The notes beneath the pieces are model-generated. The model was not told the DNA's origin. It was given only the letters and a program-made list of their open reading frames with translations, and searched no databases. A stretch of DNA of 64,000 nt from DATFDN01 sp963767645 (GTDB lineage: Bacteria; Pseudomonadota; Alphaproteobacteria; Acetobacterales; Acetobacteraceae), in assembly GCA_963767645.1 (NCBI GenBank), contig CAVYEW010000010.1, positions 186,001 through 250,000 of the forward strand. The letters are read 5' to 3'. Shown here one piece after another: positions 6,913 through 17,100 of this stretch. Position 1 is the stretch's first letter. Every line of letters begins with the position of its first letter. The position numbers and the translations under genes are program-made.

Positions 6913-8573
6913 AGTTCGGCCCGGTCGCGTTGGCGGAGGCCAAGGGCGCCATCATCGCCCATTCGCATCGCCTCGCCGACCGGATGATCCGCAAGGGTTC
7001 GGTGCTGGACGAGGCGGCGCTCGCCGCCCTCCGCCAGGCGGGGCAGACCGAGGTGATCGCCGCGCGACTGGAGCCGGGCGACGTGCCGGAGGACATCGCC
7101 GCCGACCTTCTGGCCGATCCGCTGGTCGCCCCCTTGCTCTCTCGCTCGCGCGCCGGCACCGGGCGCGTGAACCTCGCCGCCGAGGCGCCGGGCCTGCTGC
7201 GCGTCGATGCCGCGAAGGTGGAGCGCATCAACCGGGTGGACGAGAGCCTGACCCTCGGCACCTTGCCCAACTTCGCGGTGGTCGCGGCCAAGGATCTGGT
7301 CGCCACCATCAAGATCGTCCCCTTCGCGGTGCCCGGCGCGCTGCTCGACGTTGCGGTGACGATCGCGCGCCAGGGCGGGCCGGCGCTGAGCCTGCATCCG
7401 TTCCGCCCCCTCAAGGTCGGCCTGGTCGTGACCGAGCTGCCGGGCATGAAGGAGAGCGCGGTCGAGAAGGCCATCGCCGTCACCGGCGAGCGCGTCAGCC
7501 GCCTGACCGGCACCTTGCTGCCGGCGCTGCGCGTGCCCCACCAGCAGGCGCCGATCGTCGCCGCGCTGGAAAGCCTGATCGGGCAGGGGGCCGAGATGCT
7601 GCTGATCGCCGGTGCCTCCGCGGTGGTAGACCGGCGCGATGTCGGCCCGGCTGCCATCGTCGAGGCCGGAGGCGAGATCGTGCATTTCGGCATGCCGGTC
7701 GATCCCGGGAACCTGATCTGCGTCGGGCGGATCGGCGAGCGGCCGGCGCTGGTTTTGCCCGGCTGCGCCAAGAGCCCCAAGCAGAACGGCATCGACTTCA
7801 TCCTGCCCCGCCTGTTCGCCGGCCTGAAGGTGCGGCCGGCCGACGTGATGGGGATGGGCGTCGGGGGCTTGCTGAAGGAGACCGATGCGCGCCCGCTGCC
7901 GCGCGAGAAGGCGCCCGCAGTGGTCCGGACCGGGCCGGCGCCGCGCAGCGCCCCGGTGATCGCGGCCGTCGTGCTCGCCGCCGGGCGGTCGCGGCGGATG
8001 GCGCCGCACAACAAGCTGCTGGTGGCGGACCGGACCGGAAAGCCGATGATCGCGCGGGTGATCGACAACGTGCTGTCGTCCAAGGCGCGGCCGATCCTGG
8101 TCGTAACCGGCCACATGGCCGACGAGATCGAGCGCGCGCTCGGCGGGCGCCCGGTGCGCTATGTCCACGCGGCGGAGTACGCCACGGGCCTGTCGGCCAG
8201 CCTCAAGGCCGGGATCGCCGCGGTTTCGCCCGAGGCCGCGGCGGCGCTGGTCTGCCTGGGCGACATGCCGCTGGTGACTGGGCGCATGATCGATCGCCTG
8301 CTGGAGGCGTACGACGCCGACGAAGGAAGGCGGATCGTGCTGCCCACCTTCCGGGGCAAGCAGGGCAACCCGATGCTGTGGGACCGCCGCTTCTTCCCGG
8401 AGATCCTGGAGCTGTCCGGCGATTCCGGCGCCCGCGCCCTGCTGGCCCGCCATCTGGAGCAGGTCGCCGAGGTGGAGATGGGCGAGGACGCGGTGCTGCG
8501 CGACTTCGACACCACCGACGCGCTGGCGACCCTGCCGCCGCGCCTGCGCCCCGAATTCCTGCCGGCCGGGTGA
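6909..8573 (+). CDS. Molybdopterin-binding domain fused to MobA-like nucleotidyltransferase
   Basis: 554 residues. The first ~340 resemble a molybdopterin-binding (MoCF/MoeA-like) module, with LVVTELPGMKESAVEKAI and LIAGASAVVDRRDVGPAAI. From about residue 350 an NTP-transferase domain begins with the signature AAVVLAAGRSRRMAPHNKLL and continues with LGDMPLVTGRMIDRL and FRGKQGNPMLWDRRF, as in MocA/MobA. This suggests cytidylylation of molybdopterin for xanthine-dehydrogenase/CO-dehydrogenase-family enzymes. It overlaps the previous gene by four bases, fitting the operon's role in cofactor preparation. Confidence 0.83.
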   Translation: MKFGPVALAEAKGAIIAHSHRLADRMIRKGSVLDEAALAALRQAGQTEVIAARLEPGDVPEDIAADLLADPLVAPLLSRSRAGTGRVNLAAEAPGLLRVDAAKVERINRVDESLTLGTLPNFAVVAAKDLVATIKIVPFAVPGALLDVAVTIARQGGPALSLHPFRPLKVGLVVTELPGMKESAVEKAIAVTGERVSRLTGTLLPALRVPHQQAPIVAALESLIGQGAEMLLIAGASAVVDRRDVGPAAIVEAGGEIVHFGMPVDPGNLICVGRIGERPALVLPGCAKSPKQNGIDFILPRLFAGLKVRPADVMGMGVGGLLKETDARPLPREKAPAVVRTGPAPRSAPVIAAVVLAAGRSRRMAPHNKLLVADRTGKPMIARVIDNVLSSKARPILVVTGHMADEIERALGGRPVRYVHAAEYATGLSASLKAGIAAVSPEAAAALVCLGDMPLVTGRMIDRLLEAYDADEGRRIVLPTFRGKQGNPMLWDRRFFPEILELSGDSGARALLARHLEQVAEVEMGEDAVLRDFDTTDALATLPPRLRPEFLPAG

Positions 8574-8578
8574 ATGCC

Positions 8579-9487
8579 ATGCCGATCTGTGAGGCCGATC
8601 CCTGGCGGATGCAGTATTTCGAGGGCGTCGCCTGCCCCGAGGACATCCGCATCTCCACCGAGGACGCGGATTCCTGGATGTGGTATCCGGCGCATCGCTG
8701 GATTTACGACAAGCTCGCCGTGGCGCTGTCGCAGGGGCTGGACGCGGCGCCGCACGGCGTGATGCCGCCGGGCTTTCCGGTGTTCTCCAAGCCGATGATC
8801 AATCTGCGCGGCATGGGCACCGGCAGTCTCGCGATCGGATCGGAGGCGGAGTACAAGGCCGCGCTCGCGCCAGGGCATTTCTGGTCCACCTTGCTGACCG
8901 GGCGGCATGTCAGCACCGATGTCGCCATCGTAAACGGGTATCCGCGCTGGTGGCGGCACGCCACGGGCGCGGTGACGCCGGGCGGGACGTTCGATCACTG
9001 GCACATCCATGCGGAGGCAATGGCGGAGGTGGAGGATTGGTGCGGCGCCTGGGCTGCCAAGCACCTCGCCGGCTACACGGGGATGGCGAATTTCGAGACC
9101 ATCGGCGGCAAGATCATCGAGGCGCATCTGCGCTTTGCCGACCAGTGGCCGGACCTCTACGGCGCGGGCTGGGTCGAGGCGCTGGTGCGGCTCTACGAGC
9201 ATGGGATTTGGGAGTTCGCGGACACCGACCGCGCGGACGGCTTCAGCGTCGTGCTGTTCGCCCCGCACGGTCGCCGCTATCGCCATCCGCCCGCCGAGAC
9301 GGTAGAGGCGGTGCGCCGGATGGAGGGCGTTTCCAGCGTGCAGATCACCTTCCACGAGGCCCGCGATCCTTTGCACCACGCAATGCCGCCGGGCGGCTTC
9401 CGGGTGGCGATCGTGAACGCGCGTACGCTGGAGGCGGGGCGGGCGGCGCGGGAGCGGTTGCGGGAGGCTATTGTTGGGGAGGCGTAA
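8579..9487 (+). CDS. Conserved protein of unknown function in the Mo-hydroxylase operon
   Basis: 302 residues from ATG 8579; GTG 8570 in the same frame is an alternative. No known domain is assigned. It is rich in Trp, His and Tyr in motifs that look strongly conserved: DADSWMWYPAHRWIYDKL, FPVFSKPMINLRGMGTGS, GGTFDHWHIHAEAM, ETIGGKIIEAHLRFADQWPD and VSSVQITFHEARDP. The GGKIIEAHLRFADQW stretch recalls the metal-ligating end of ATP-grasp-like proteins, but this is only a resemblance. There is no signal peptide or membrane segment. It begins within ten bases of the preceding stop, so it is probably co-transcribed with the cofactor-maturation genes. Confidence 0.7.
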   Translation: MPICEADPWRMQYFEGVACPEDIRISTEDADSWMWYPAHRWIYDKLAVALSQGLDAAPHGVMPPGFPVFSKPMINLRGMGTGSLAIGSEAEYKAALAPGHFWSTLLTGRHVSTDVAIVNGYPRWWRHATGAVTPGGTFDHWHIHAEAMAEVEDWCGAWAAKHLAGYTGMANFETIGGKIIEAHLRFADQWPDLYGAGWVEALVRLYEHGIWEFADTDRADGFSVVLFAPHGRRYRHPPAETVEAVRRMEGVSSVQITFHEARDPLHHAMPPGGFRVAIVNARTLEAGRAARERLREAIVGEA

Positions 9488-9492
9488 AAGCG

Positions 9493-9513
9493 GCGGCTGC
9501 ATCTGACAGCCGC
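9493..9513 (+). terminator. Hairpin after the Mo-hydroxylase maturation operon
   Basis: GCGGCTG (9493-9499) and CAGCCGC (9507-9513) form a perfect 7-bp stem with a 7-base loop six bases after the operon's last stop. The hamB gene ends convergently at 9586. No T run follows. Confidence 0.4.
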
Positions 9514-9585
9514 GTTCGACCTGAAGCCGACCTAGGTACTAGGCTCGACCACACCTACGGTGGCACAGTCAGCCCAATGCCAGAG

Positions 9586-12500
9586 CTACTCTGCCCAGAC
9601 CGCAATGCCCGGACCTACCCGCTCCACGTGCGCGAGGTCGTCACCTGGTATGAAACGAGCCTTGTAGAGCGCCCTATGGGGATCGGACACCGAACGCCGC
9701 AGACGGGCGATGCGCGTGAAGTCCGCTGACGCGATCCAGGCAGTACCGTGAGGATCGATCTCGCCTCGATAGTCTCCATTTGGCGGACGGCGCGAACCGC
9801 TCGCAAGCCGACGTCTGACGGTTCGGGCTCGCCAACTCGCGCCTTGTGCATCGCCCAGCTCGCTACAGAAGCGGCGCCATAGCGCTGCCGTTTCCGGGGT
9901 CGGCCAGTCGGGCTTCGCTGTAAGAGAAGCAATCTCGTCGCTTGCCAACCAGGCCCGCATCCCGGCGCCATCAGAGAAGCCGCCGTTTCCCAGAGTGACG
10001 GCAGCTATGGCGGCGCGGCGGGAAGGCAGGCCGGCGCGGATCAGTAGCGCCATTGCGAGACTAGGCACACCCGTTTCCACGGTCGCAGCGCCACCTCCGG
10101 TGACAATGTCCGGCGTCCAGCCGAGCGCCAGTCGACAGGTGCGTACTGCCTCAAGCCCCCAAACGAGCCGGTAAGTGAATGCGTCTTCCACCGTGGCCAT
10201 CCGGTCCGAGCCGATCTCGTCCACGTCGATACCCGAGACCCAAGCGTGGAGCAGAGATTCCCACTCGCTTGGCAGTTCATCATCCGGCGTGAATGGACGG
10301 ATCGCCAGTACATGCCGGGCGGCTGCGCTGAGAGTGCTCGCCAAGCTCTCAGCATCACCTGCCACGGCCGCAATGTCCGCCTCATCAACGAGCGCCGCCA
10401 ATTCGTCCGCGATCCTGTCCAGCGCCAAACCTGACTCTAGGCCGACGCCCATCGCGAAATGACCGCGACGCGCGGTGGGCGTCGTATTTCGCCAGATTAG
10501 CTTCGCACGCGCCTGCAGCAGCGCTCTATGCTCGCTCGCGACGCTCGGCGCCGCACGCGCGACCTTGCGCGCCCAGAGCGATCCCTGGAGCGCCTCGTCC
10601 AGAAGTCTCGGAAGATCCTCGCTTGCAGTGTCGAGCGCCTCGATGAGCCCGAAGATCATGGCATCGAGTTTCTCGACTAAATAATCCGCTGTGCTTTCTC
10701 GGCCGACGACATCATCGTCGATTGCTGTCCACGCTTCTCGCGCGTTCGCGAGATACTCGAACGCGTTCGGCCGGGATAAAGCACCGGTCTGCGACAGCCG
10801 ATTGAGAGCCTCGCTGATGACCTGGAACAACCCGCTCTGTAGGTCACGCTCACGGGCCGAGGCAATCAGGCTATGCCACTCGGTCAGGCGATATCTCGGT
10901 TTGTCGTAGATCACGTGCGCGACGAGTCCTTCGACGTCGACGAATGCCCGACCCGCACGGCCCGCGACGTTGGCAAACTCCTCGCCCGATATCCTTTCCC
11001 CCGACCGTACGAGATAGGGAACGAGAAGCACCGCCGCATTGATGTTCAAACCTTGGGACAGTGTAGGCGAAGCAACGATAACCTTGAGTACGTCTCCTCC
11101 GAGCAACAATTCCATCTCGCGCAGGAACGGCTGGGGCAGCTTACCGTGGTGGATCGCCACACCGATGCTCATGGCCTTGACCGCGGGATGGTCGGCGCCG
11201 AGCCACTCGCGGCCGACTTCGAGCGCGCGCGCGAGCGGTTCGGGGTCGGAGACGAGGCTGTCGAGGTAGCCAGACGACACGAACTTGCATGCAACCTTTC
11301 CGAAGCCCTCGACCCAGTTCGCCTGCGTGCAGAATATCAGGGTCCGTTTTCCCTGCGTAGCGAACCGCCAAGCTCCAAGTAGCGTCAAATCCCTCACGTC
11401 CCGTGGAAACGGAAGCCGGTCACGGCCGCGGGGCTGCTTCTGCTCGACGAAGGACGCGACGAACGGTCCGTTTGGGCTGAGGTCGTAGTTCAACCGCGCA
11501 GACCGACCCTGCCAGACGAGCGAGCCGATGCGCTGCCTGGTCGGGCGCCATTTTGAGGTTATCGCCTTTCCGGGCGCATCGCTACGCATCCAAGCGGTGA
11601 GATCGTCAAGGGGCTCACCGTCGGGCAAGATGGCGGACAAGCAGACGATCCTGCGATCTTTGGCATCGGAACGGCGCAATAATCGCTGAACCAAGATTTC
11701 GTAACGAATCTCGCGTTCCGAAGCGCCAATCATGTGCCCCTCATCAAGGACAATTAGACCTATGTCGTCGATGAGATGAGGATCGCTGCGCAGCGCGAAA
11801 TCGAGCTTTTCCGGTGTCGAGATGACGATCGGACGCGATCGCAATGCATCCTCGTCGCCTTCCGAAACGCCGCTGAGGCCATACAGGGAGGAGACCGCAA
11901 ATCCAAGTGGCGCGAAGGTGCGGCGGAATGAACGCTCAGTCTGCGCCGACAATGCCCTGAGAGGGGTTGCGATCAGCACTCTTTTGCCGGTAGAGAGCGT
12001 CATCAGCGCTGCGATCTCGGCTACGCGGGTCTTCCCGGCGCTCGTCGGAAGGGCGACGATGAGATCATCGCTCAAATCGGTCGAGCGAGCCGCTGCCTCC
12101 CTCTGCGACGGCCACAACTCAACCTCGGCACAGCGTCGTGTGTATAGGGTCGCTATGAAAAGACGGCGCAGATCCGAATAAGCAGCAGCCCCACTGCTGG
12201 GCGGTGCGTGGGGCAGGGTCCGATGCAACGAGTGATGCCAGAGATCTCCGAACAGGCTGCGACAGAGGCGAATTATCCACCAAAGCGGAATGAGCGCTGC
12301 TTCCGTAGCGAGCCGCAGCGCCCGATCGAGTGTCGCGACGGCCGACTCGAGGATGGCTTCGTCGCCCGTCTGTAGCGCGAAGTCGAACAGGCCCATCGCG
12401 CGGCAGACGGCGCTGTTCAGTACCAACCTGAACCGCATCGTCGAGTTGAAGGCTACCGTTCGTCAGGCCGCCCGCGATCTCGACATCGCTATTTGATGCG

Positions 12501-12991
12501 CGGCGGGGCCAATCACGCACGAAGTCCCGGAGGCGCCCGAGGTCGCGCAGCATCAGCAGGATCAGGGCGTGCTCGGCGGGCGTGGTGTTGAGGCGCTCGA
12601 TGCGCTCCGAGAACAGGGAATAAGCGATCGCCGAGTAGCTCCCGAGGTGGTAAGCCGCCGCGGCGATCGTACGGAGGAAGCCACGATCGACGGCATCGGG
12701 ACGCGCGTTCCGCACCAGCGCCTCGAATGCGCTTGCCGCCTGCTGAAATCCGAGCTGCGCCAGTGGTAGGTCCGCACCTCGTTCCCGCAAAGCGAGTGCT
12801 GCACGCAGGACGGCGAACCCATACTCCGCAAGATCGGTCTCCATCGTCCTCCCGAACGGCGGGGATCCCTCCGGCAATATCCCGTCCTGACGCATGAGCG
12901 ACCATGTGGCGCCGCGATCGAGCAGGCGGTTCCGCACCGTCGGCTGGATGACGCCGCTCAGGTACTCCTGTAGTTCTTCAACCGTCTCCAA
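9586..12991 (-). CDS. hamB: Hachiman helicase HamB (frameshifted in this sequence)
   Basis: Two frames make one protein of about 1,130 residues. The first, from ATG 12991, overlaps the hamA stop by 14 bp and supplies about 176 helical residues. The second is open from 12462 (first ATG 12438) to 9586 and supplies 950 residues with superfamily-2 motifs: ALPTSAGKTRVAE (Walker A, about residue 130 of the second frame), VLDEGHMIG (DExH, about 232), CLSAILPDGEP, SPTLSQGLNINAA and NVAGRAGRAF (motif VI). A C-terminal extension of about 400 residues follows. HamB is the helicase of the Hachiman anti-phage system and restrains or activates the HamA nuclease. The frame change falls just upstream of the MGLFDFALQTGDE stretch. 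It may be a sequence error, a true mutation or a two-polypeptide arrangement. A reinitiated 950-residue helicase is possible. Confidence 0.78.
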
Positions 12992-13760
12992 GGTCGGTCG
13001 CCTGCTCGTAAACCTCGCGGATGAAGTCCCGGTAGTCCTCGATATGCAGGTTGATCACTGCCTGATGGCGACCCGCCTCCGCGGCGTTGTAATCATCCTT
13101 AAGCGCGTCGACCGGCCCGTTGCCCGAAAGCGTGAACAGCGCGTGATCGATGCGATCGCGGCCAAGCGCCTTAAGGCCGACCTCGTTGCGAATACGTCGC
13201 CCGAGCGCGACCCGATCGGGATCGTCGCTGTCCAACAATTGGCTTGCCACGAAGAGCAAGGAAGTTGGGGTACAACGCCCGTGATCACGTCGCAGAGTGC
13301 TGCGCGCCTCGGCGACCGTCGCCCTGTCGAGCCGCGCACGGCTCTTGGCTTCGCCCTTAAGGAGCCAAAGTCCGCCGTCGTCGGCGCAGAAGTTGACCCC
13401 AATAAAATCGTCGCCGCGCATGGGGACTTCCCGGCCGTCCTTAAAGCGCATCCGACGCACGGGCACCTCGAACCCGAGCACCTCTTCGGTGAGTTCCGAA
13501 GCCAGGATTTCCCCCAAATCGCCGGCCCTGGCCCGGATCGTGATCGGCAGCAATTCCCGGAGAATCGCCGAGGCAACCTCGAAACCCAGGATCCTTATGT
13601 CGTCGGCGATCCGGTCAAGCAGATCATAATGACTTCGGACCGTCTTGCTGAGGGCCTTGATGATGATCTCCCGGCCGCCGGGTCTTTCGGCAAGGTGCAG
13701 ATACCGCTTGAGATTGAGCGCCTCTTCTTTCAGGTCGCACCATTCCTCGTAGAGCTTCAC
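12978..13760 (-). CDS. hamA: Hachiman effector HamA (DUF1837 nuclease)
   Basis: 260 residues matching the DUF1837/HamA family: RAGDLGEILASELTEEVLGF, then VPVRRMRFKDGREVPMRGDD and WLLKGEAKSRARLD. The pattern Asp117/118 ... Glu137-x-Lys139 is a PD-(D/E)xK nuclease active site, as expected for the DNA-degrading effector of Hachiman. GTG 13760 follows a GGGAG sequence closely. The frame stays open upstream to 13830 (YQLSFAGSEW...) without a standard start, so the N-terminus may be 10-20 residues longer. It is the first gene of a two-gene unit whose stop overlaps the hamB start. The local sequence looks less GC-rich than the flanking genes, consistent with acquisition as a defence cassette. Confidence 0.82.
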   Translation of the reverse strand: MKLYEEWCDLKEEALNLKRYLHLAERPGGREIIIKALSKTVRSHYDLLDRIADDIRILGFEVASAILRELLPITIRARAGDLGEILASELTEEVLGFEVPVRRMRFKDGREVPMRGDDFIGVNFCADDGGLWLLKGEAKSRARLDRATVAEARSTLRRDHGRCTPTSLLFVASQLLDSDDPDRVALGRRIRNEVGLKALGRDRIDHALFTLSGNGPVDALKDDYNAAEAGRHQAVINLHIEDYRDFIREVYEQATDLGDG

Positions 13761-14124
13761 AAACTCCCACCCATGCCCGTCCAGCCCGTGCCTCGCCGAC
13801 CACTCCGAGCCCGCGAAGGATAGCTGATATCACGTGCCGGTGTACCTACCGCAAGCCCGAAAGTGCGGCGAGGCTATATAGCCGAAGGGTGCATGTTCGG
13901 CAGATTCTGTTGGGTGGGACGCCTGCAGTTGGCGAGCGGTGGCGCCCGGAGGCGGGCTAAAGGTCTGGCGGCTACCGACGGAAGCGAATGGTAGCTCTCC
14001 ACCAGTAATTTCAGCCAACAACTCCGTATCGGAACCCTTCCCCAGGGAAAGGTAGTCAGAGGCGGAGTGAAATACTCACTTCCCTTGCGGGAGGGGTCGA
14101 CCTGATAGGAACGCTGATGGACAT
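13761..14124. other. Non-coding stretch upstream of hamA
   Basis: About 360 bp between the hamA start and the end of the hydantoinase gene. It presumably holds the hamAB promoter; an AT-rich TATATAG lies near 13877, but no convincing -35/-10 pair was found. One copy of the CTTGCGGGAGGGG repeat lies at its right end. No gene is supported. Confidence 0.35.
14079..14096. repeat. Palindromic repeat, short copy
   Basis: CTTCCCTTGCGGGAGGGG, a core copy of the repeat family also found near 25.8, 33.4, 44.8 and 45.8 kb. It lies between the hydantoinase gene and the Hachiman cassette. Confidence 0.6.
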
Positions 14125-17100
14125 TCACGAATGCTGTTCGCTCGCCTTTTCCAATTCCCGCGCTCCATACCCACCACCGCCCGGCGTCTCAATCACGAAC
14201 TCATCGCTCGGCGCCATCTCCGCGCTATCCGTCGCGCCCAAAGTCTCGACCCGTCCATCGCCCCGTTCCACCCATTGCCGCCCGGCCGCGCCCGCCGACC
14301 CACCCGCCAACCCGAACGGCGCCACTGCCCGACGTGAAGCGACGATCACCGCCGTCATTGGCGCGAGGAAGCGGATGCGGCGCACCGCGCCGTTGCCGCC
14401 CTGCCAGCGCCCGGCGCCGCCGGAGCCGCGCCTTATGGCGAACGCCTCCAGCCGCACCGGGTAGCGCAGCTCCAGCACCTCGGGATCGGTCATGCGGGTG
14501 TTGGTCATGTGGGTCTGCACCGCCGAGGTGCCGTCGAAGCCGGGACCGGCGCCGGTGCCGCCGCAGATCGTCTCATAGTATTGGCGCGTCGCGTCGCCGA
14601 ACAGGAAGTTGTTCATCGTCGCCTGCGAGCACGCGATCGCGCCGAGCCCGCCGAACAGCGCGTTGCAGACCGCCTGCGAGACCTCGGTGTTGCCCGCCAC
14701 CACCGCGGCACCTGGACGTGGGGCGAGGAAGCTCCCTGGCGGGATCACGATATCCAGCGGCTTCAGGCAGCCGTCGTTCAGCGGAATGTCCTCGCCCACC
14801 AGGCAGCGGAACACGTACAGCACCGCCGCGCGCGTCACCGCCGGCGGGGCGTTGAAGTTGTTGTGGTCGCGCTGCGCATTGGTGCCGGTGAAGTCGATCC
14901 TCGCGCTTCGCGCCGCGCAATCGACCCGCACCGATACGCGCAGGCTCGCGCCATCATCCATCGTGTAGTCGAACGCGCCGTCGCGCAGCCGGGCGATGAC
15001 CCGGCGTACGCTCTCCTCGGCGTTGTCCATCACATGGCGCATATAGGCCGACACCGTCGCCCAACCGTGCTCGGAGACGACGCGGCGCAGCTCCTGCACG
15101 CCCTTCTCGTTGGCCGCCACCTGCGCCTTGATGTCGGCCACGTTCACGTCGGGGCTGCGCGCCGGCCATCGCGCGCCGGCCAGCAGTTCGCGCAGCTCCG
15201 TCTCGCGGAACCGCCCGCCATCGACCAGCAGGAAATCGTCGATCACCACGCCTTCCTCTTCCAGCGTGCGCGAGGCGGGCGGGGTGGAGCCGGGCGTGAT
15301 CCCGCCGATATCGGCGTGGTGCCCGCGGCTGCCGACAAAGAACAGGATGCGCGCGCCCAACTCGTCGAAGACCGGCGTGATGACGGTGATGTCCGGCAGA
15401 TGCGTGCCGCCGTTATACGGGTTGTTCAGCGCGACCACGTCGCCCGGCTTCAGCGTGCCGGATCGTCGCGCGAGCACGGTGCGCACGCTCTCGCCCATCG
15501 CGCCCAGATGCACCGGGATATGCGGCGCGTTGGCGACCAGGAAGCCGTCCGCATCGAACACGGCGCAGGAGAAATCCAGCCGCTCCTTGATGTTGACGCT
15601 CATCGACGTGTTCTGGAGCACCGCGCCGGTCTGCTCGGCGACGTTCATGAACAGGTTGTTGAACAGCTCCAGTAGCACCGGGTCGGGCCGGCCGGCGGCG
15701 GCATTGAGCGCGCCTGCGCGCGGGGCGACACGGCGGAGCAGGAGGTGATCAAGTTCCGTGACCTCGGCCGCCCAGCCCGGCTCCAGCACCGTGGTCGCGT
15801 TCGCCTCGGCGATCAGCGCCGGGCCGGTAAGCCGGTCCCCCCCGCGAAAGCTGGCGCGCTCGAAGACCGGCGCATCGAACGCGCCGTCGCTGAAGATCCG
15901 CACCTGGTCGATCGGCGTCGGCCCGCCCTCGTCCTCGCGGGCGGGCAAGGCTGCCTCCCGCACAGCCTCGCCTGCGGCCACCGCCTCCACCGCGACCGCC
16001 TCCACGACCATCTCCCGATCCGGCGTGGCGAAGCCGAAGCGGGCGCGATGCGCCGCCGTGAACGAAGCCGCCATGCGCTCGTAATCGGCGAGCGGCACGG
16101 GAAGCGCCGCTTCGGTACCGGCGTAGCGGATATGAGCATCGGCATGCACGGCGATCCGCGCCGGATCGGCACCCTGCGCCGCAAGCGCGGCGCTTGCCTC
16201 CGTACCCAGCCGCTCGGCAACCGCCGCCAGGCCCGGCACCGCTTGCGGATCGAGCGGCGTCTCGGTCGCCTGCTCGCGCAGCGCGGTCTGGTCCGCCAGG
16301 CCCATGCCATAGGCCGACAGCACGCCCGCGAACGGGTGGATGAACACCGTCTCCATGCCCAGCGCGTCGGCCACCAGGCAGGCGTGCTGCCCGCCTGCGC
16401 CGCCGAAGCAATGGAGGGCGAAGCGGGTGAGGTCGTGGCCCTTCTGGATGGAGACCTGCTTGATCGCGTTCGCCATGTTGGCGACCGCGATGCGCAGGAA
16501 GCCCTCGGCCACCTGCTCCGGCGTGCGCCGCTCCCCCGTTGCCCGCCCGATCTCCTCCGCCAAGGCGGAAAAGCGCGCCCGCACGGTATCGGCGTCGAGC
16601 GTCTGATCGCCCGCCGGCCCGAAGATCGCCGGGAAATGCGCCGGCTGGATCTTGCCCACGCAGACATTGGCGTCGGTGACGGTCAGCGGCCCGCCGCGCC
16701 GGTAGCAGGCAGGGCCGGGATCGGCGCCGGCCGAATCCGGCCCGACCCGGAAGCGCGCGCCGTCGAAATGCAGGATCGAGCCGCCGCCTGCCGCGACCGT
16801 GTTGATCGCCATCATCGGCGCGCGCATCCGCACGCCGGCGATCTCGGTCTCGAAGGCGCGCTCGAACGCGCCGGCATAGAGCGCAACGTCGGTCGATGTT
16901 CCGCCCATGTCGAAGCCGATGATGCGATCGAGCCCCGCCATTGCAGCCGTGCGCGCGGCGCCCACGATGCCGCCGGCCGGGCCGGAGAGGATCGCGTCCT
17001 TGCCCTGGAAGCCGTGCGCTTCGGCCAATCCGCCGTTCGATTGCATGAAGTAGAGGCGCACGCCCTCAAGCTCGGCGGCCACCTGCTCGACGTAGCGGCG

